A stretch of 64,000 bases of DNA from Isoalcanivorax pacificus W11-5 (GTDB lineage Bacteria; Pseudomonadota; Gammaproteobacteria; Pseudomonadales; Alcanivoracaceae): contig NZ_CP004387.1 of the NCBI RefSeq assembly GCF_000299335.2, positions 1,302,001 to 1,366,000 of the forward strand. The letters run 5' to 3'. The position numbers and the translations under genes were made by a program. The notes below the pieces were generated by a model. It saw only the letters and a list, made by a program, of their open reading frames with translations. It ran no database searches and had not been told where the DNA came from. Within the stretch, counting starts at the first letter, position 1, and each line of letters begins with the position of its first letter. Shown here in pieces: positions 40,331-48,047 of the stretch.

Positions 40331-40607
40331 CCCGTAGGGTGGGTAGAGCCAAAGGCGAAACCCACCATGTCCATGCAACGCACCACTCGCACAAAACCAT
40401 CGAAACTACCCACCTCCCAAGCCAAGAAATTTCGGCGATTCCGCGAGAGCGATTAATAGGTATTTTGATGATTTCACGGGAGTGGTTGACGGGCGATTTC
40501 GATGATTTTTTAAGGAGTGGATAGCGGGTGATTTCGATGATTTTGCGGGAGTGATTGACGGGCATGGACCCGGTGGGTTTCGCCTTTGGCTCTACCCACC
40601 CTACGGG
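40331..40607. repeat. 277-bp inverted-repeat element with internal tandem units
   Basis: Arms 40331-40376 and 40562-40607 are inverted copies of 46 bp with two mismatches; the outer 36 bp are identical (GTAGGGTGGGTAGAGCC then AAAGGCGAAACCCACC). Inside lie four degenerate direct repeats of 33-35 bp: 40429-40461, 40462-40494, 40495-40529, 40530-40563. The interior is visibly richer in A and T than its surroundings. GTAGGGTGGGT arms are a known dispersed intergenic repeat type; the whole looks like a MITE- or REP-like element. No transposase. Confidence 0.75.
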
Positions 40608-40620
40608 ACATTGATTGTGA

Positions 40621-42426
40621 TTACAGATGGGCGGAGGTGGTTTTCAGGGTGGTGTCGTCCAGTGATTTCAGCAGCGCGGCGCTGTGCCGGATGATCGGCA
40701 GCTCATGCCGGAAGAAGAACTCGCAGGCCAGTATTTTCCCTTCAAGGAAGTCCGCGTCCGTGTCGCTGGCGCGGGGATGTTTCTCCGACGCCACCTGTGC
40801 CTGCTTCAGCCACATCCAGCCGACGCAGAGGTGGCCGATCAGCGTGAGGTAATGGCTGGCATTGGCCAGGCCCAGGCGCACCTCGCCACGGGCCAGTGTC
40901 TGGCCGAGCAGGGCGGTGGTGTCGCCGGCCAGGCGCAGGTAGTCCTGCATCTCGACCGCCAGCGGCTGCAGGCGCGGGTTATCGCGCAGCATGTCCAGCG
41001 TCGCGGTGATGCGTTGCGCCAGCAGTGCCAGCGCGGCGCCGCCCTGCATCATTGCCTTGCGGCCGAGCAGGTCCATGGCCTGGATGCCGTTGGTGCCTTC
41101 GTGGATCGGGTTGAGGCGATTGTCGCGGTAGAACTGCTCCACCGGGTATTCGCGCGTGTAGCCGTAGCCGCCGAGAATCTGGATCGCCTGTTCGTTGGCG
41201 CGCAGGCACCACTCCGACGGCCAGGCTTTGATGATGGGCGTCAGGAAGTCCAATAGCAGGGTGGCGTCCTGCCGGATTTTTTCCTCGGGGGCGTGGGCTT
41301 TTTCGTCCACCAGGCGGGCGCCGTAGAGTGCCAGCGCCTGGGCGCCCTCGGTCCAGGTTTTCTGTTGCAGCAACATGCGGCGGATATCGGCGTGTTCGAT
41401 CAGCGGCACGGGCGGCGCGTCCGGGTTTTTCTGGTCCGGGTGGCGGCCCTGGGTGCGTTCGCGCGCGTATTGCAGTGAATGAAGGTAGCCGGCGTAACCG
41501 AGCATGGTGGCGCCCAGCCCGACGCCGATGCGGGCCTCGTTCATCATATGGAACATGTTGGCCAGCCCTTCGTTCTCGCGCCCGACCAGATAGCCGGTGC
41601 AGCGGCCCTGCTCGCCGAATTTCAGGAAGGTGTTCACGGTGCCGCGATAACCCATCTTGTGATTCACGCCGGCCAGTTGCACATCGTTGCGCTCGCCGAG
41701 GCTGCCGTCGTCGTGCACGTGGAATTTCGGCACCAGGAACAGGCTGATGCCGCGCACGCCGGCGGGTGCGTCCGGCAGCCGTGCCAGCACCAGATGAATG
41801 ATGTTCTCGCCCAGGTCATGCTCGCCGCCGCTGATCCACATCTTGGCGCCTTCGAGCAGGTAGTGGCCCTCGGGTTGCCTGACTGCGCGGGTGCGCAGGT
41901 CGCCCAGCGAGGAGCCGGCCTGTGGTTCGCTCAGGCACATGGTGCCGTAGAAGCGGCCTGCGATGATGGGGTCGCGGTACAGGCGTTGCTGTTCCGCCGT
42001 GCCGTGGGCGCTGAGCAGGTTGGCCACGCCCTTGGCCAATAGCGGGTAGGCAAAGGTGGACACGTTGGCGGCAGAGAAGGAGGCGCTGGCGGCGCTGTCG
42101 ATCAGGAAGGGCAGTTGCATGCCGCCCTGGTCGCTGTCGGCCATGGCGCTCATGAAGCCGGCCTTGACGTAGGCATCCAGGGCCTGTTTCACCTCGGGGA
42201 TCAGTATCACCCGGCCGTCTTCAAAGCGCGGCTCGTTCAGGTCGGCCTTGCGGTTGTGCGGCAGGAAGGTATCCACCGCCAGATCGTGGGCCAGGTCGAG
42301 CACGGCATTGAAGGTGTCGCGGCTGTGTTCGCTGAAGCGTGGCCAGTGGGCCAGGTCGTCGGCCTGGAGCACGTCGTAGAGCAGGAATTGCAGATGGCGG
42401 CGGTGCATGATCGGGCTGTCTGACAT
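40621..42426 (-). CDS. acyl-CoA dehydrogenase, ~600-residue family
   Basis: 601 residues. Extra N-terminal segment (HRRHLQFLLYDVLQADDL, AcylCoA_DH_N type), the catalytic fold with FAD signatures TMCLSEPQAGSSLGDLRTRA and EGAKMWISGGEHDL, and ILGGYGYTREYPVEQFYRD, then an extra C-terminal helical domain. First step of fatty acid beta-oxidation, or a related longer substrate. Start at 42426 follows AGAGG by 8 bp. Its transcript ends near the repeat element; monocistronic. Confidence 0.9.
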   Translation of the reverse strand: MSDSPIMHRRHLQFLLYDVLQADDLAHWPRFSEHSRDTFNAVLDLAHDLAVDTFLPHNRKADLNEPRFEDGRVILIPEVKQALDAYVKAGFMSAMADSDQGGMQLPFLIDSAASASFSAANVSTFAYPLLAKGVANLLSAHGTAEQQRLYRDPIIAGRFYGTMCLSEPQAGSSLGDLRTRAVRQPEGHYLLEGAKMWISGGEHDLGENIIHLVLARLPDAPAGVRGISLFLVPKFHVHDDGSLGERNDVQLAGVNHKMGYRGTVNTFLKFGEQGRCTGYLVGRENEGLANMFHMMNEARIGVGLGATMLGYAGYLHSLQYARERTQGRHPDQKNPDAPPVPLIEHADIRRMLLQQKTWTEGAQALALYGARLVDEKAHAPEEKIRQDATLLLDFLTPIIKAWPSEWCLRANEQAIQILGGYGYTREYPVEQFYRDNRLNPIHEGTNGIQAMDLLGRKAMMQGGAALALLAQRITATLDMLRDNPRLQPLAVEMQDYLRLAGDTTALLGQTLARGEVRLGLANASHYLTLIGHLCVGWMWLKQAQVASEKHPRASDTDADFLEGKILACEFFFRHELPIIRHSAALLKSLDDTTLKTTSAHL

Positions 42427-42570
42427 CACTTTGCCTCTTCTTGTCATCGGGCTTGTGAGGGGGGTGTGCGGGCTTGAGATCGGGTCTGAGTGTAGCGCAG
42501 TGTCCGGGAGGGAAAATTATTTTTTCAGTGCGGTGAACTTATTCGCAAAGGGGGCGGTCATAATTTTCAG

Positions 42571-42683
42571 TAACCCGGCGGCCGTCTCCTCCGACGGGTT
42601 ATGCCGAACATGGCTGATTCTGTGATTGGGTTTGTTTGAGTGATCCTCCCCTTAGAGCGCCGTCTTGTGACGGCGCTTTTTTT
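42571..42683 (+). ncRNA. candidate small RNA with its own terminator
   Basis: A perfect terminator (42657-42664 with 42669-42676, loop TTGT, then T7) points to the plus strand, where no protein gene exists. A -10-like CATAAT at 42559-42564 would start transcription about at 42571, exactly at a hairpin TAACCCG/CGGGTTA (42571-42577 with 42595-42601) whose loop is C/U-rich (CCGTCTCCT). A single-stranded stretch with GATCCTCCCC (an anti-Shine-Dalgarno-like seed) precedes the terminator. The -35 is poor. No known sRNA family recognised. Confidence 0.45.
42657..42683 (+). terminator. orphan plus-strand terminator
   Basis: 8-bp perfect stem GCGCCGTC/GACGGCGC, 4-nt loop, T7. On the minus strand the hairpin is followed by TCTAAGG, so it serves the plus strand, ending the sRNA candidate. 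Confidence 0.85.
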
Positions 42684-42776
42684 ATGTGCGCGAGGGGTGT
42701 TTCTGGCAGATATGCCTTGCTGTGTGCGTTATGTCATGAGCTGTTTTTCTGATGGCTTTTTGATGCCTCCCGGAAA

Positions 42777-44189
42777 TCAATACAGGTCGCGACGATATCG
42801 TCCTGCACTGATCAGTGCGTCCACTTCGTCATCGCCGAGCATGGCACGAAGCGTCTGGTCCACGTCGTGGCCCATGCCGGTGAGGCTGCCGCAGACCAGT
42901 ATTGTGGCGCCACGCGCCAGCCAGGTGCGCAACGTGCCTGCGGAGGCGGCCAGCACGTCCTGTACGTAGCGGTGTTGTCCTTTGTCGCGCGAGAACACCC
43001 GGTCCAGCCGTTGCAGATGGCCGCGCGCCAGCCAGCCATCCAGTTCGGCCTGATGGAAGCTGTCGAACGTCTGCGTCCGTTCGCCGAACAGCAGCCAGTT
43101 GTCGTGCCGGCCCTGCTGCGCCCGTTCGCGCAGGTGCGCGCGCAGGCCAGCCAGCCCGGTGCCGGCGCCGATCAGGATCAGGGGCGTGTCGCTGCCATGA
43201 AAGGCGGGGTTGCGACGGATGCGCACCGGTATTGCATCCTGTTCGCTGGCCCCGACCGTGAGCCAGCCGGAGCCGGGACCGAAGCGGCCGTCCTGATGCT
43301 GTACCTGCCGGACCAGCAAATCGATGCCGCCATCGCCGGGCACGGAGGCGATGGAATACTCCCGCGTCAGCGCCGGCTGGCCTGGCAGGGCGATCTCGAC
43401 GATGTCGCCGGCCTGCCAGTGCAGTGGCTGGGCCGGTTTCAGACGCAGGTGAAACGCGGGGGCGCCGGGGCCGCCAGGGTTGAGCTGGTACCGCTCCGCC
43501 AGATGCGCGGTGGTCCAGGGTACGGTCTCGGCATGGCGCGCCTCGGCGGCACCCAGATGGCGCAGTTGCGCCTGCCAGGCGTCCAGCGTGTCGCGGTCGC
43601 CGTCATCGGCACTGAGCCGGTCGAACAGCGGTACAGCGCCCTGTTGTTGCAGCCAGTCATCAAGCTGGTGGCCAAAGCCGCAGAAATGCGCGTAGCTGCG
43701 GTCACCCAGGGCCAGTACGCCGCAGTGCAGGTGGCCGAGATCCTGTGCCGTGGCCAGCACGCGGCGCGCGAACAGCGCCGCGTTATCCGGCGGGTCGCCT
43801 TCGCCGTAGGTGCTGGCGATGAACAGGGCGCGCGCTGAGGCCTGCAGCCGGGCGGCATCGACCTGATTCAGCGGCAGCACCTCGACCGCGACGCCGCCTT
43901 CGGCCAGTTGTGTGGCGGCTTGCCAGGCGAGCTGTTCGGCGGTGCCGGTCTGGCTGGCGTAGGCGATCAGTGTGGCCGGTCCCTCTTGTTGCCGGCCGAG
44001 CAATTGCCGTAGCCGGCGCTGCGCCTGCCGGGGCTGCCAGAGCAGCCAGTAGCCGCAGGCGGCCAGATACAGCAGCACGACCAGGGTGGCGCTGATCGCC
44101 GGGGTGCGCAGCCAGGGGCTGTCACCGAAGGCGATGACGGTGAGCAGCAGGGCGGCAGCGCAAAGCCAGGTGAGCGGGTGACGGAACAT
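42777..44189 (-). CDS. membrane-anchored diflavin reductase (sulfite reductase flavoprotein-like)
   Basis: 470 residues. Two N-terminal membrane helices (about 5-22, 32-50), then a flavodoxin domain (IAYASQTGTAEQLA FMN loop; STYGEGDPPDNAALF), then a compact FAD/NADP domain (REYSIASVPGD for FAD, GAGTGLAGLRAHLRER for NADPH pyrophosphate), ending RYRRDLY. It would carry electrons from cytosolic NADPH to the membrane. Last gene of a four-gene operon with DUF4198, DUF2271 and a PepSY protein, behind a Fur-like box, which suggests a role in iron reduction (inference). Confidence 0.85.
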   Translation of the reverse strand: MFRHPLTWLCAAALLLTVIAFGDSPWLRTPAISATLVVLLYLAACGYWLLWQPRQAQRRLRQLLGRQQEGPATLIAYASQTGTAEQLAWQAATQLAEGGVAVEVLPLNQVDAARLQASARALFIASTYGEGDPPDNAALFARRVLATAQDLGHLHCGVLALGDRSYAHFCGFGHQLDDWLQQQGAVPLFDRLSADDGDRDTLDAWQAQLRHLGAAEARHAETVPWTTAHLAERYQLNPGGPGAPAFHLRLKPAQPLHWQAGDIVEIALPGQPALTREYSIASVPGDGGIDLLVRQVQHQDGRFGPGSGWLTVGASEQDAIPVRIRRNPAFHGSDTPLILIGAGTGLAGLRAHLRERAQQGRHDNWLLFGERTQTFDSFHQAELDGWLARGHLQRLDRVFSRDKGQHRYVQDVLAASAGTLRTWLARGATILVCGSLTGMGHDVDQTLRAMLGDDEVDALISAGRYRRDLY

Positions 44190-44235
44190 CGGTCAGCCAG
44201 GTTGTTGCGGGCCGGCGTGGCCGGCCCGCGGCGGG

Positions 44236-45057
44236 TTACTGGGGCAGGACTTCGAAAGTGCCGGTGTAGCTGGCGCGGCGGCTGGCGTTCGGGATCGACG
44301 ATTTGTCATCCTGCAGTTCGGCGCTCAGCCAGTACATGCCGGCCGCCGGCCAGGTCAGGCTGAAGCGGCCCTGCTTGTCGGTGGTGGCGGTCATGTCGTC
44401 CTGCTGGTTGCGGTAGCGCATGCCGCCAGGGATGACTTCCACTGCCGCACCCACCGCCGGCTGGCCGTCGAGCAGCAACTGGAAGGTGGCTTCTTCACCG
44501 GCAAACAGATCGTTCGGGTGGGTGACAGGCACCAGCTCCAGGCCCTTGCCGGTGGGTGTGAACACTTCCAGGGTCGGCGCGCCGGCGGTCACGTAGGTTT
44601 CCAGGCGGCGGGCGCTCTCGATGACGCGCACGTTGTCGGCACCGGCCGGGATGGCATCCTTCAGGCCCTCGGCGTTGCCACGCCAGCGTTTGCGCTCGCC
44701 GTTTTCTTCCCACAGGGCGATCACGACGCTGCCGGCGGAGGTCACCTTGTAGGTGCCACGCTGGGTCAGGTTCAGATCAAAGGTGCTGCGGTATTTACCC
44801 GAGTGGGCGTTCTGGATCTCTGCGGCACTGCCGTCCGGGGCGGTCACCACCAGATTGTTCAGCGACATGGCGTGGTAATCCGGGTGGAAGATGTCGTTGG
44901 AAATGGCGGCGTCGAAGGTGACCCAGGCGTTGTCGCTGGAGAGTGCGGTGGCGGCCGGCAAGATCCAGGCGCGGTGGGCCTGGGCGGTGAGCGGCAGGGC
45001 CAGGCTGGCCAGTGTCAGGGCCACGGGCAACAGGCGGGTGGCAACAGGCTGCTTCAT
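44236..45057 (-). CDS. DUF4198 periplasmic protein
   Basis: 273 residues. Signal peptide 1-27 (MKQPVATRLLPVALTLASL, cleaved after TAQA), so the mature protein starts HRAWILPAATAL; an N-terminal His with the following Trp is typical of DUF4198, a family related to periplasmic metal-uptake components such as NikM-like proteins. The rest is two beta-sandwich segments; the second (LLLDGQPAVGAAVEVIPGG) looks like a carboxypeptidase-regulatory-type domain. Function in iron or other metal handling is inferred from the operon. 46 bp upstream of the flavoreductase. Confidence 0.8.
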   Translation of the reverse strand: MKQPVATRLLPVALTLASLALPLTAQAHRAWILPAATALSSDNAWVTFDAAISNDIFHPDYHAMSLNNLVVTAPDGSAAEIQNAHSGKYRSTFDLNLTQRGTYKVTSAGSVVIALWEENGERKRWRGNAEGLKDAIPAGADNVRVIESARRLETYVTAGAPTLEVFTPTGKGLELVPVTHPNDLFAGEEATFQLLLDGQPAVGAAVEVIPGGMRYRNQQDDMTATTDKQGRFSLTWPAAGMYWLSAELQDDKSSIPNASRRASYTGTFEVLPQ

Positions 45058-45073
45058 GAATGGTCTCCGATGA

Positions 45074-45580
45074 TCAGGGGGTGATGTCGAGGCGTATGCC
45101 GCCCAGTTCGGTGTCGCCGGTCACGCCTTCGCTGAAGGCGCCGGTCGCCGGCCAGGTAAAGGGAATGCTCAGCACTTCGCGGCCGCCGACTTCGCGTGCG
45201 GCTTCCACCAGCAGGGTGTAGTGGCCTGGTGGCAGGTCGCCCAGCGGCGCCTGGCCGCTCTGGAAACTGACGGTGTGGGTGCCCACGGCACGGGTGGCAC
45301 CGGACACGCCGTCCACCGGCATCGACAGGCCACGGCCGTCGCGCCGCCACCACTGGCGCATGTCCTTGAGCCATTTTTCGCCTTCGCTGTCACGCAGCTT
45401 GACGTCGTACCAGACGGCCAGGGTGGTCGGCGTGCCCTGTTCCGGCTCGATCCAGATGGCCACATAAGGGCGGTGATACTCGGCCACGTTCAGGCGCGGA
45501 ATATCCACGCTGACGGACAGTTCGGCGGCACCGGCGGAAGCGGTGGCCAGCAGCAGGGCAGCGGAAACAAGCGTGCGCAT
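45074..45580 (-). CDS. DUF2271 periplasmic protein
   Basis: 168 residues. Signal peptide about 1-19 (MRTLVSAALLLATASAGA), then the DUF2271 fold with its tryptophan-rich EKWLKDMRQWWRRDGR segment and PYVAIWIEPEQGTP strand. Function unknown in general; the family co-occurs with PepSY membrane proteins and flavoreductases. ATG at 45580 is chosen because GAGGG lies 5 bp upstream; four further codons upstream would need a GTG. 16 bp before the DUF4198 gene. Confidence 0.82.
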   Translation of the reverse strand: MRTLVSAALLLATASAGAAELSVSVDIPRLNVAEYHRPYVAIWIEPEQGTPTTLAVWYDVKLRDSEGEKWLKDMRQWWRRDGRGLSMPVDGVSGATRAVGTHTVSFQSGQAPLGDLPPGHYTLLVEAAREVGGREVLSIPFTWPATGAFSEGVTGDTELGGIRLDITP

Positions 45581-45588
45581 CGTATCCC

Positions 45589-46212
45589 TCACGAATGAAT
45601 AAACAGAATGATCAGCAGCAGCGGCGCGACCAGGCCCAGGCCCACCAGCGGCCAGGTGGCCGGGCGCTGCCGTCCGTGCAGGTGCAACAGAAACAGCCCG
45701 GTGAGGCAGAACACCAGGCAGGCCACGGCGAAGATGTCGATAAACCAGGCCCAGGCGGTGCCGGTGTTGCGGCCCTTGTGCAGGTCGTTGAGCCAGGCGA
45801 TCCAGCCCCGGTCGGTGTGTTCATAGAGCAGCTCGCCACTGGCCAGATCAATGCTCAGCCAGGCGTCGCCACCGGGGCGCGGCAGCGCCAGGTAGATATC
45901 CCTGTCGCTCCACTCTGCTGGCCGGTGGCCGGGGTCAACGCCGATTTGCTGTATCAGGAAATCGCGCAGTACCGGCGGCAGTGGGGCGTCCGGGCTGTCC
46001 GGCATGGACAGGCTGGCGAGCAGCGATTCGGGCAGCACGATGTCGTGTTCGGTAATGTCCGGCCGGGCTTCGATCTGTGCGGCGTGGTTCAGGGTGATGC
46101 CGGTGAAGGCAAACAGCAGCATGCCGATCAGGCACAGCGCGGAGCTGATCCAGTGCCAGCGGTGCAGATGGCGCAGCCAGAAGCTGCGTTGTCCGGCGGT
46201 GGTGTCAGTCAC
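45589..46212 (-). CDS. PepSY-associated membrane protein
   Basis: 207 residues. Opens RSFWLRHLHRWHWISSALCL, a histidine-rich stretch leading into the first helix (about 25-45), then a periplasmic PepSY-like domain (about 50-150) and two helices (about 152-175, 182-205). Such proteins are found with iron-siderophore receptors and reductases and may bind haem through membrane-edge histidines. The start is uncertain: GTG at 46212 is favoured, a TTG lies eight codons upstream, and no good ATG exists. First gene of the operon. Confidence 0.78.
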   Translation of the reverse strand: MTDTTAGQRSFWLRHLHRWHWISSALCLIGMLLFAFTGITLNHAAQIEARPDITEHDIVLPESLLASLSMPDSPDAPLPPVLRDFLIQQIGVDPGHRPAEWSDRDIYLALPRPGGDAWLSIDLASGELLYEHTDRGWIAWLNDLHKGRNTGTAWAWFIDIFAVACLVFCLTGLFLLHLHGRQRPATWPLVGLGLVAPLLLIILFIHS

Positions 46213-46262
46213 GGTGTGGCGGTTTCCCCGGTGCAAAGGTGTGTCGGCGGCGATACTTCAAT

Positions 46263-46281
46263 GCAAATGAGAATGGATTTC
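46263..46281. promoter_or_regulatory. Fur-like box upstream of the reductase operon
   Basis: GCAAATGAGAATGGATTTC matches 12 of 19 Fur consensus positions by hand alignment; it is 50 bp upstream of the PepSY gene start and would overlap its promoter. Confidence 0.55.
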
Positions 46282-46410
46282 AAGTGCCGGGAGGCACTTT
46301 CGTTTTTTTTGCATGATTCCGGCAACCCGGCAAATGAAGGCGGGGCCTTCGTTTGCCGGGTTCGTGCGGGGAAGCGGCGGGGAGTGTAAATAATGTAAGG
46401 CCGGGAGCGG

Positions 46411-46890
46411 TCAGCGACGCTGCACCACCACGGTGTTGGCCATCTTGTCGTGCCAGCCCTGCTTGCGCTTGTCGAAGGCGACCCAGATAAAGCCCAGGCC
46501 CAGCGGTATCGCCGAGAGGATATAGCCGAGGTAACGCAGCACATAGCGACCGGTGCTGGCAGGCTGCCCGGAGTCGGCATCGACGACGCGGGCGCGGAAC
46601 ATCAGTTTGCCCGGCGTGCTCTGGATGCGCCGCCACAGGACGATGATGATCACAGCCGGCAGCACCCAGCTGATCAGGGCATCGGCGGGGCCGGCGACCA
46701 CGCTCTGCTGCTCCAGGTAGCTGAAGCCGTAGATCAGCAACAGCAGCGGCCAGGTGACCAGCATTAACAGAAGATTGTCGACGATGGAGGCGGCCAGGCG
46801 AGGCCAGAAGCCGAGATAGTGCGGGCCGTCGGCGGCACTGTGGCTGTTTTCCAGCGGGGTGCCGGGGGCGGCATAGGGGTTACTGGTCAT
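46411..46890 (-). CDS. RDD family membrane protein
   Basis: 159 residues. N-terminal 30 hydrophilic residues (MTSNPYAAPGTPLENSHSA), then an RDD domain with three helices (WPRLAASIVDNLLLMLVTW opens with the Arg-Asp pattern that names the family). Start at MTSNPYAAPG, 30 codons inside the open frame, is the usual one. RDD proteins have varied or unknown functions, in some cases linked to Na+ or Li+ transport. Upstream of the reductase operon on the same strand with a 198-bp gap, so probably separate. Confidence 0.82.
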   Translation of the reverse strand: MTSNPYAAPGTPLENSHSAADGPHYLGFWPRLAASIVDNLLLMLVTWPLLLLIYGFSYLEQQSVVAGPADALISWVLPAVIIIVLWRRIQSTPGKLMFRARVVDADSGQPASTGRYVLRYLGYILSAIPLGLGFIWVAFDKRKQGWHDKMANTVVVQRR

Positions 46891-47015
46891 GCTGCGTCCT
46901 TGGTCAGAGGTGGGCGAAGGGCGTTTTACTATAGCGGCGTGAGGGGAAGGCGGCGACGTTGTCACCCTGTGGTGTACCATGCGGGGATGCCGATATGGAC
47001 ATCAGAGGATGCGGT

Positions 47016-48047
47016 ATGTCGCAAGTGAGTGCCGCGCTGGCCGTCTACCGGGCCGGCGCTGACAATCTGCTGGAAAAAGTCACGGCCTATGCGGCCGAAC
47101 AACACATCACCCTGACCAGCATTGAGCTGGATCTCTTTCTCAAGGACCCCGCAGCGCATCTTGCCGACAGCCGCCACGTGGTGGCGGTGGTGAATGATGC
47201 CGACCTGTCGCGGGTCATTCATGACGCACGGCTGCACGACTTTTCTGTCGGCATGGTGCCCCTGCATCAGTCGTCAGTGACTTACCGGCTGTTTGAACTG
47301 CCGCGCAAGTTACCGGAGACACTGGCGCTGGCCTTTGACAGTGAGAGCAGCGCGGTGGATGTGGCGCTGTGCAATGACGAAGTGGTGCTGGGCATGGTGA
47401 TGCTCGGTGACACGCCGTTTCTGGATCAGCGCAGCAAGGGCTATGTCAGCACCCAGCCGACCTGGCGCAGCCGGGCCTGGTATCTGATCCGTTCGTTTTT
47501 TGTCAGCGTTGCCCACCTGTTCGGCATTCGCCCGTTCCCGGTCACCCTGACCACCGGCAAGGACGTGGAGATCAGGACGGCGATCACCGGCATGGTGCTG
47601 GTGGAGAACGACGCCCAAAGTGCGGCAGCGCGGCTGGTCAATGCCAGCACCTCGTCCCAGGACGGAAAGGTATCGGCGGTACTGATTGCGCCGACGTCGG
47701 TGACCGAATACCTGGCGTTTCTGTTTATCGGCATGCTGCAACGCCGCCGCCAGGGCAAAAAGCTGCCCGGCGCCGTGAGTTTCATCAAGAGTGACCGGCT
47801 GACGCTGCAGGCCGGCCGTTCACTGACCTATTTTGTCGACGGCCGTCGCCGTGAGGCGGATACCCCTGGCGGTGCTGGTCGAGCCGCGCGCGGTGCGCAT
47901 CAATTGCAGCGCGGCGTTCCATGCACGGCAGGAAGCCGGCAGCGAAAAAAAGGACACCATGCGCACCGAGAACCTGCCGCAGAACGAGGCGCGGGTGGAA
48001 ATGATCCAGAAGCACCTGCCGTTTTTCACGCGGGCCGTGGAGGATGA
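47016..48047 (+). CDS. N-terminal part of a frameshifted DUF389 protein
   Basis: From ATG 47016 (AGAGG 7 bp upstream) the frame encodes about 284 good residues: a beta-rich domain resembling the C-terminal part of YegS-type lipid kinases (low confidence), ending SLTYFVDGRRREADTP. After the CCCC tract at 47863-47866 it turns into Arg/Gly-rich junk until the stop at 48047, while the plus-one frame continues sensibly (LAVLVEPRAVRINCSAAF) into DUF389. Removing one C joins them into one 645-residue protein. I regard this and the next entry as a single gene broken by one base. Confidence 0.7.
   Translation: MSQVSAALAVYRAGADNLLEKVTAYAAEQHITLTSIELDLFLKDPAAHLADSRHVVAVVNDADLSRVIHDARLHDFSVGMVPLHQSSVTYRLFELPRKLPETLALAFDSESSAVDVALCNDEVVLGMVMLGDTPFLDQRSKGYVSTQPTWRSRAWYLIRSFFVSVAHLFGIRPFPVTLTTGKDVEIRTAITGMVLVENDAQSAAARLVNASTSSQDGKVSAVLIAPTSVTEYLAFLFIGMLQRRRQGKKLPGAVSFIKSDRLTLQAGRSLTYFVDGRRREADTPGGAGRAARGAHQLQRGVPCTAGSRQRKKGHHAHREPAAERGAGGNDPEAPAVFHAGRGG

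Larger units (their letters stand above)
40224..40620. other. intergenic region holding a terminator and a repeat element
   Basis: 397 bp between the AraC gene and the acyl-CoA dehydrogenase stop. Contains the terminator at 40278-40308 and the inverted-repeat element at 40331-40607. Short open frames here are translations of the repeats and are not taken as genes. Confidence 0.75.
42427..42776. other. intergenic region with an sRNA candidate
   Basis: 350 bp between two minus-strand genes. It contains the candidate sRNA (42571-42683) ended by a plus-strand terminator. No protein gene is supportable: a 72-codon plus-strand frame starting at 42407 overlaps the dehydrogenase start and lacks a family signal. 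Confidence 0.7.

Noticed and set aside
40220-40456. 78-codon plus-strand frame with a VGWVEPKAKP phrase
   Set aside because: The phrase is the translation of the GTAGGGTGGGT repeat arm, seen in many spurious annotations; no ribosome site or family.
39972-40565. Long minus-strand frame through the repeat element and into the AraC gene
   Set aside because: Its first half is only a translation of the four tandem units; the rest is antisense to a clear AraC gene.
42407-42625. 72-codon plus-strand frame over the dehydrogenase start
   Set aside because: Overlaps a real start codon region antisense and has no family signal; the region is better explained by the sRNA candidate.
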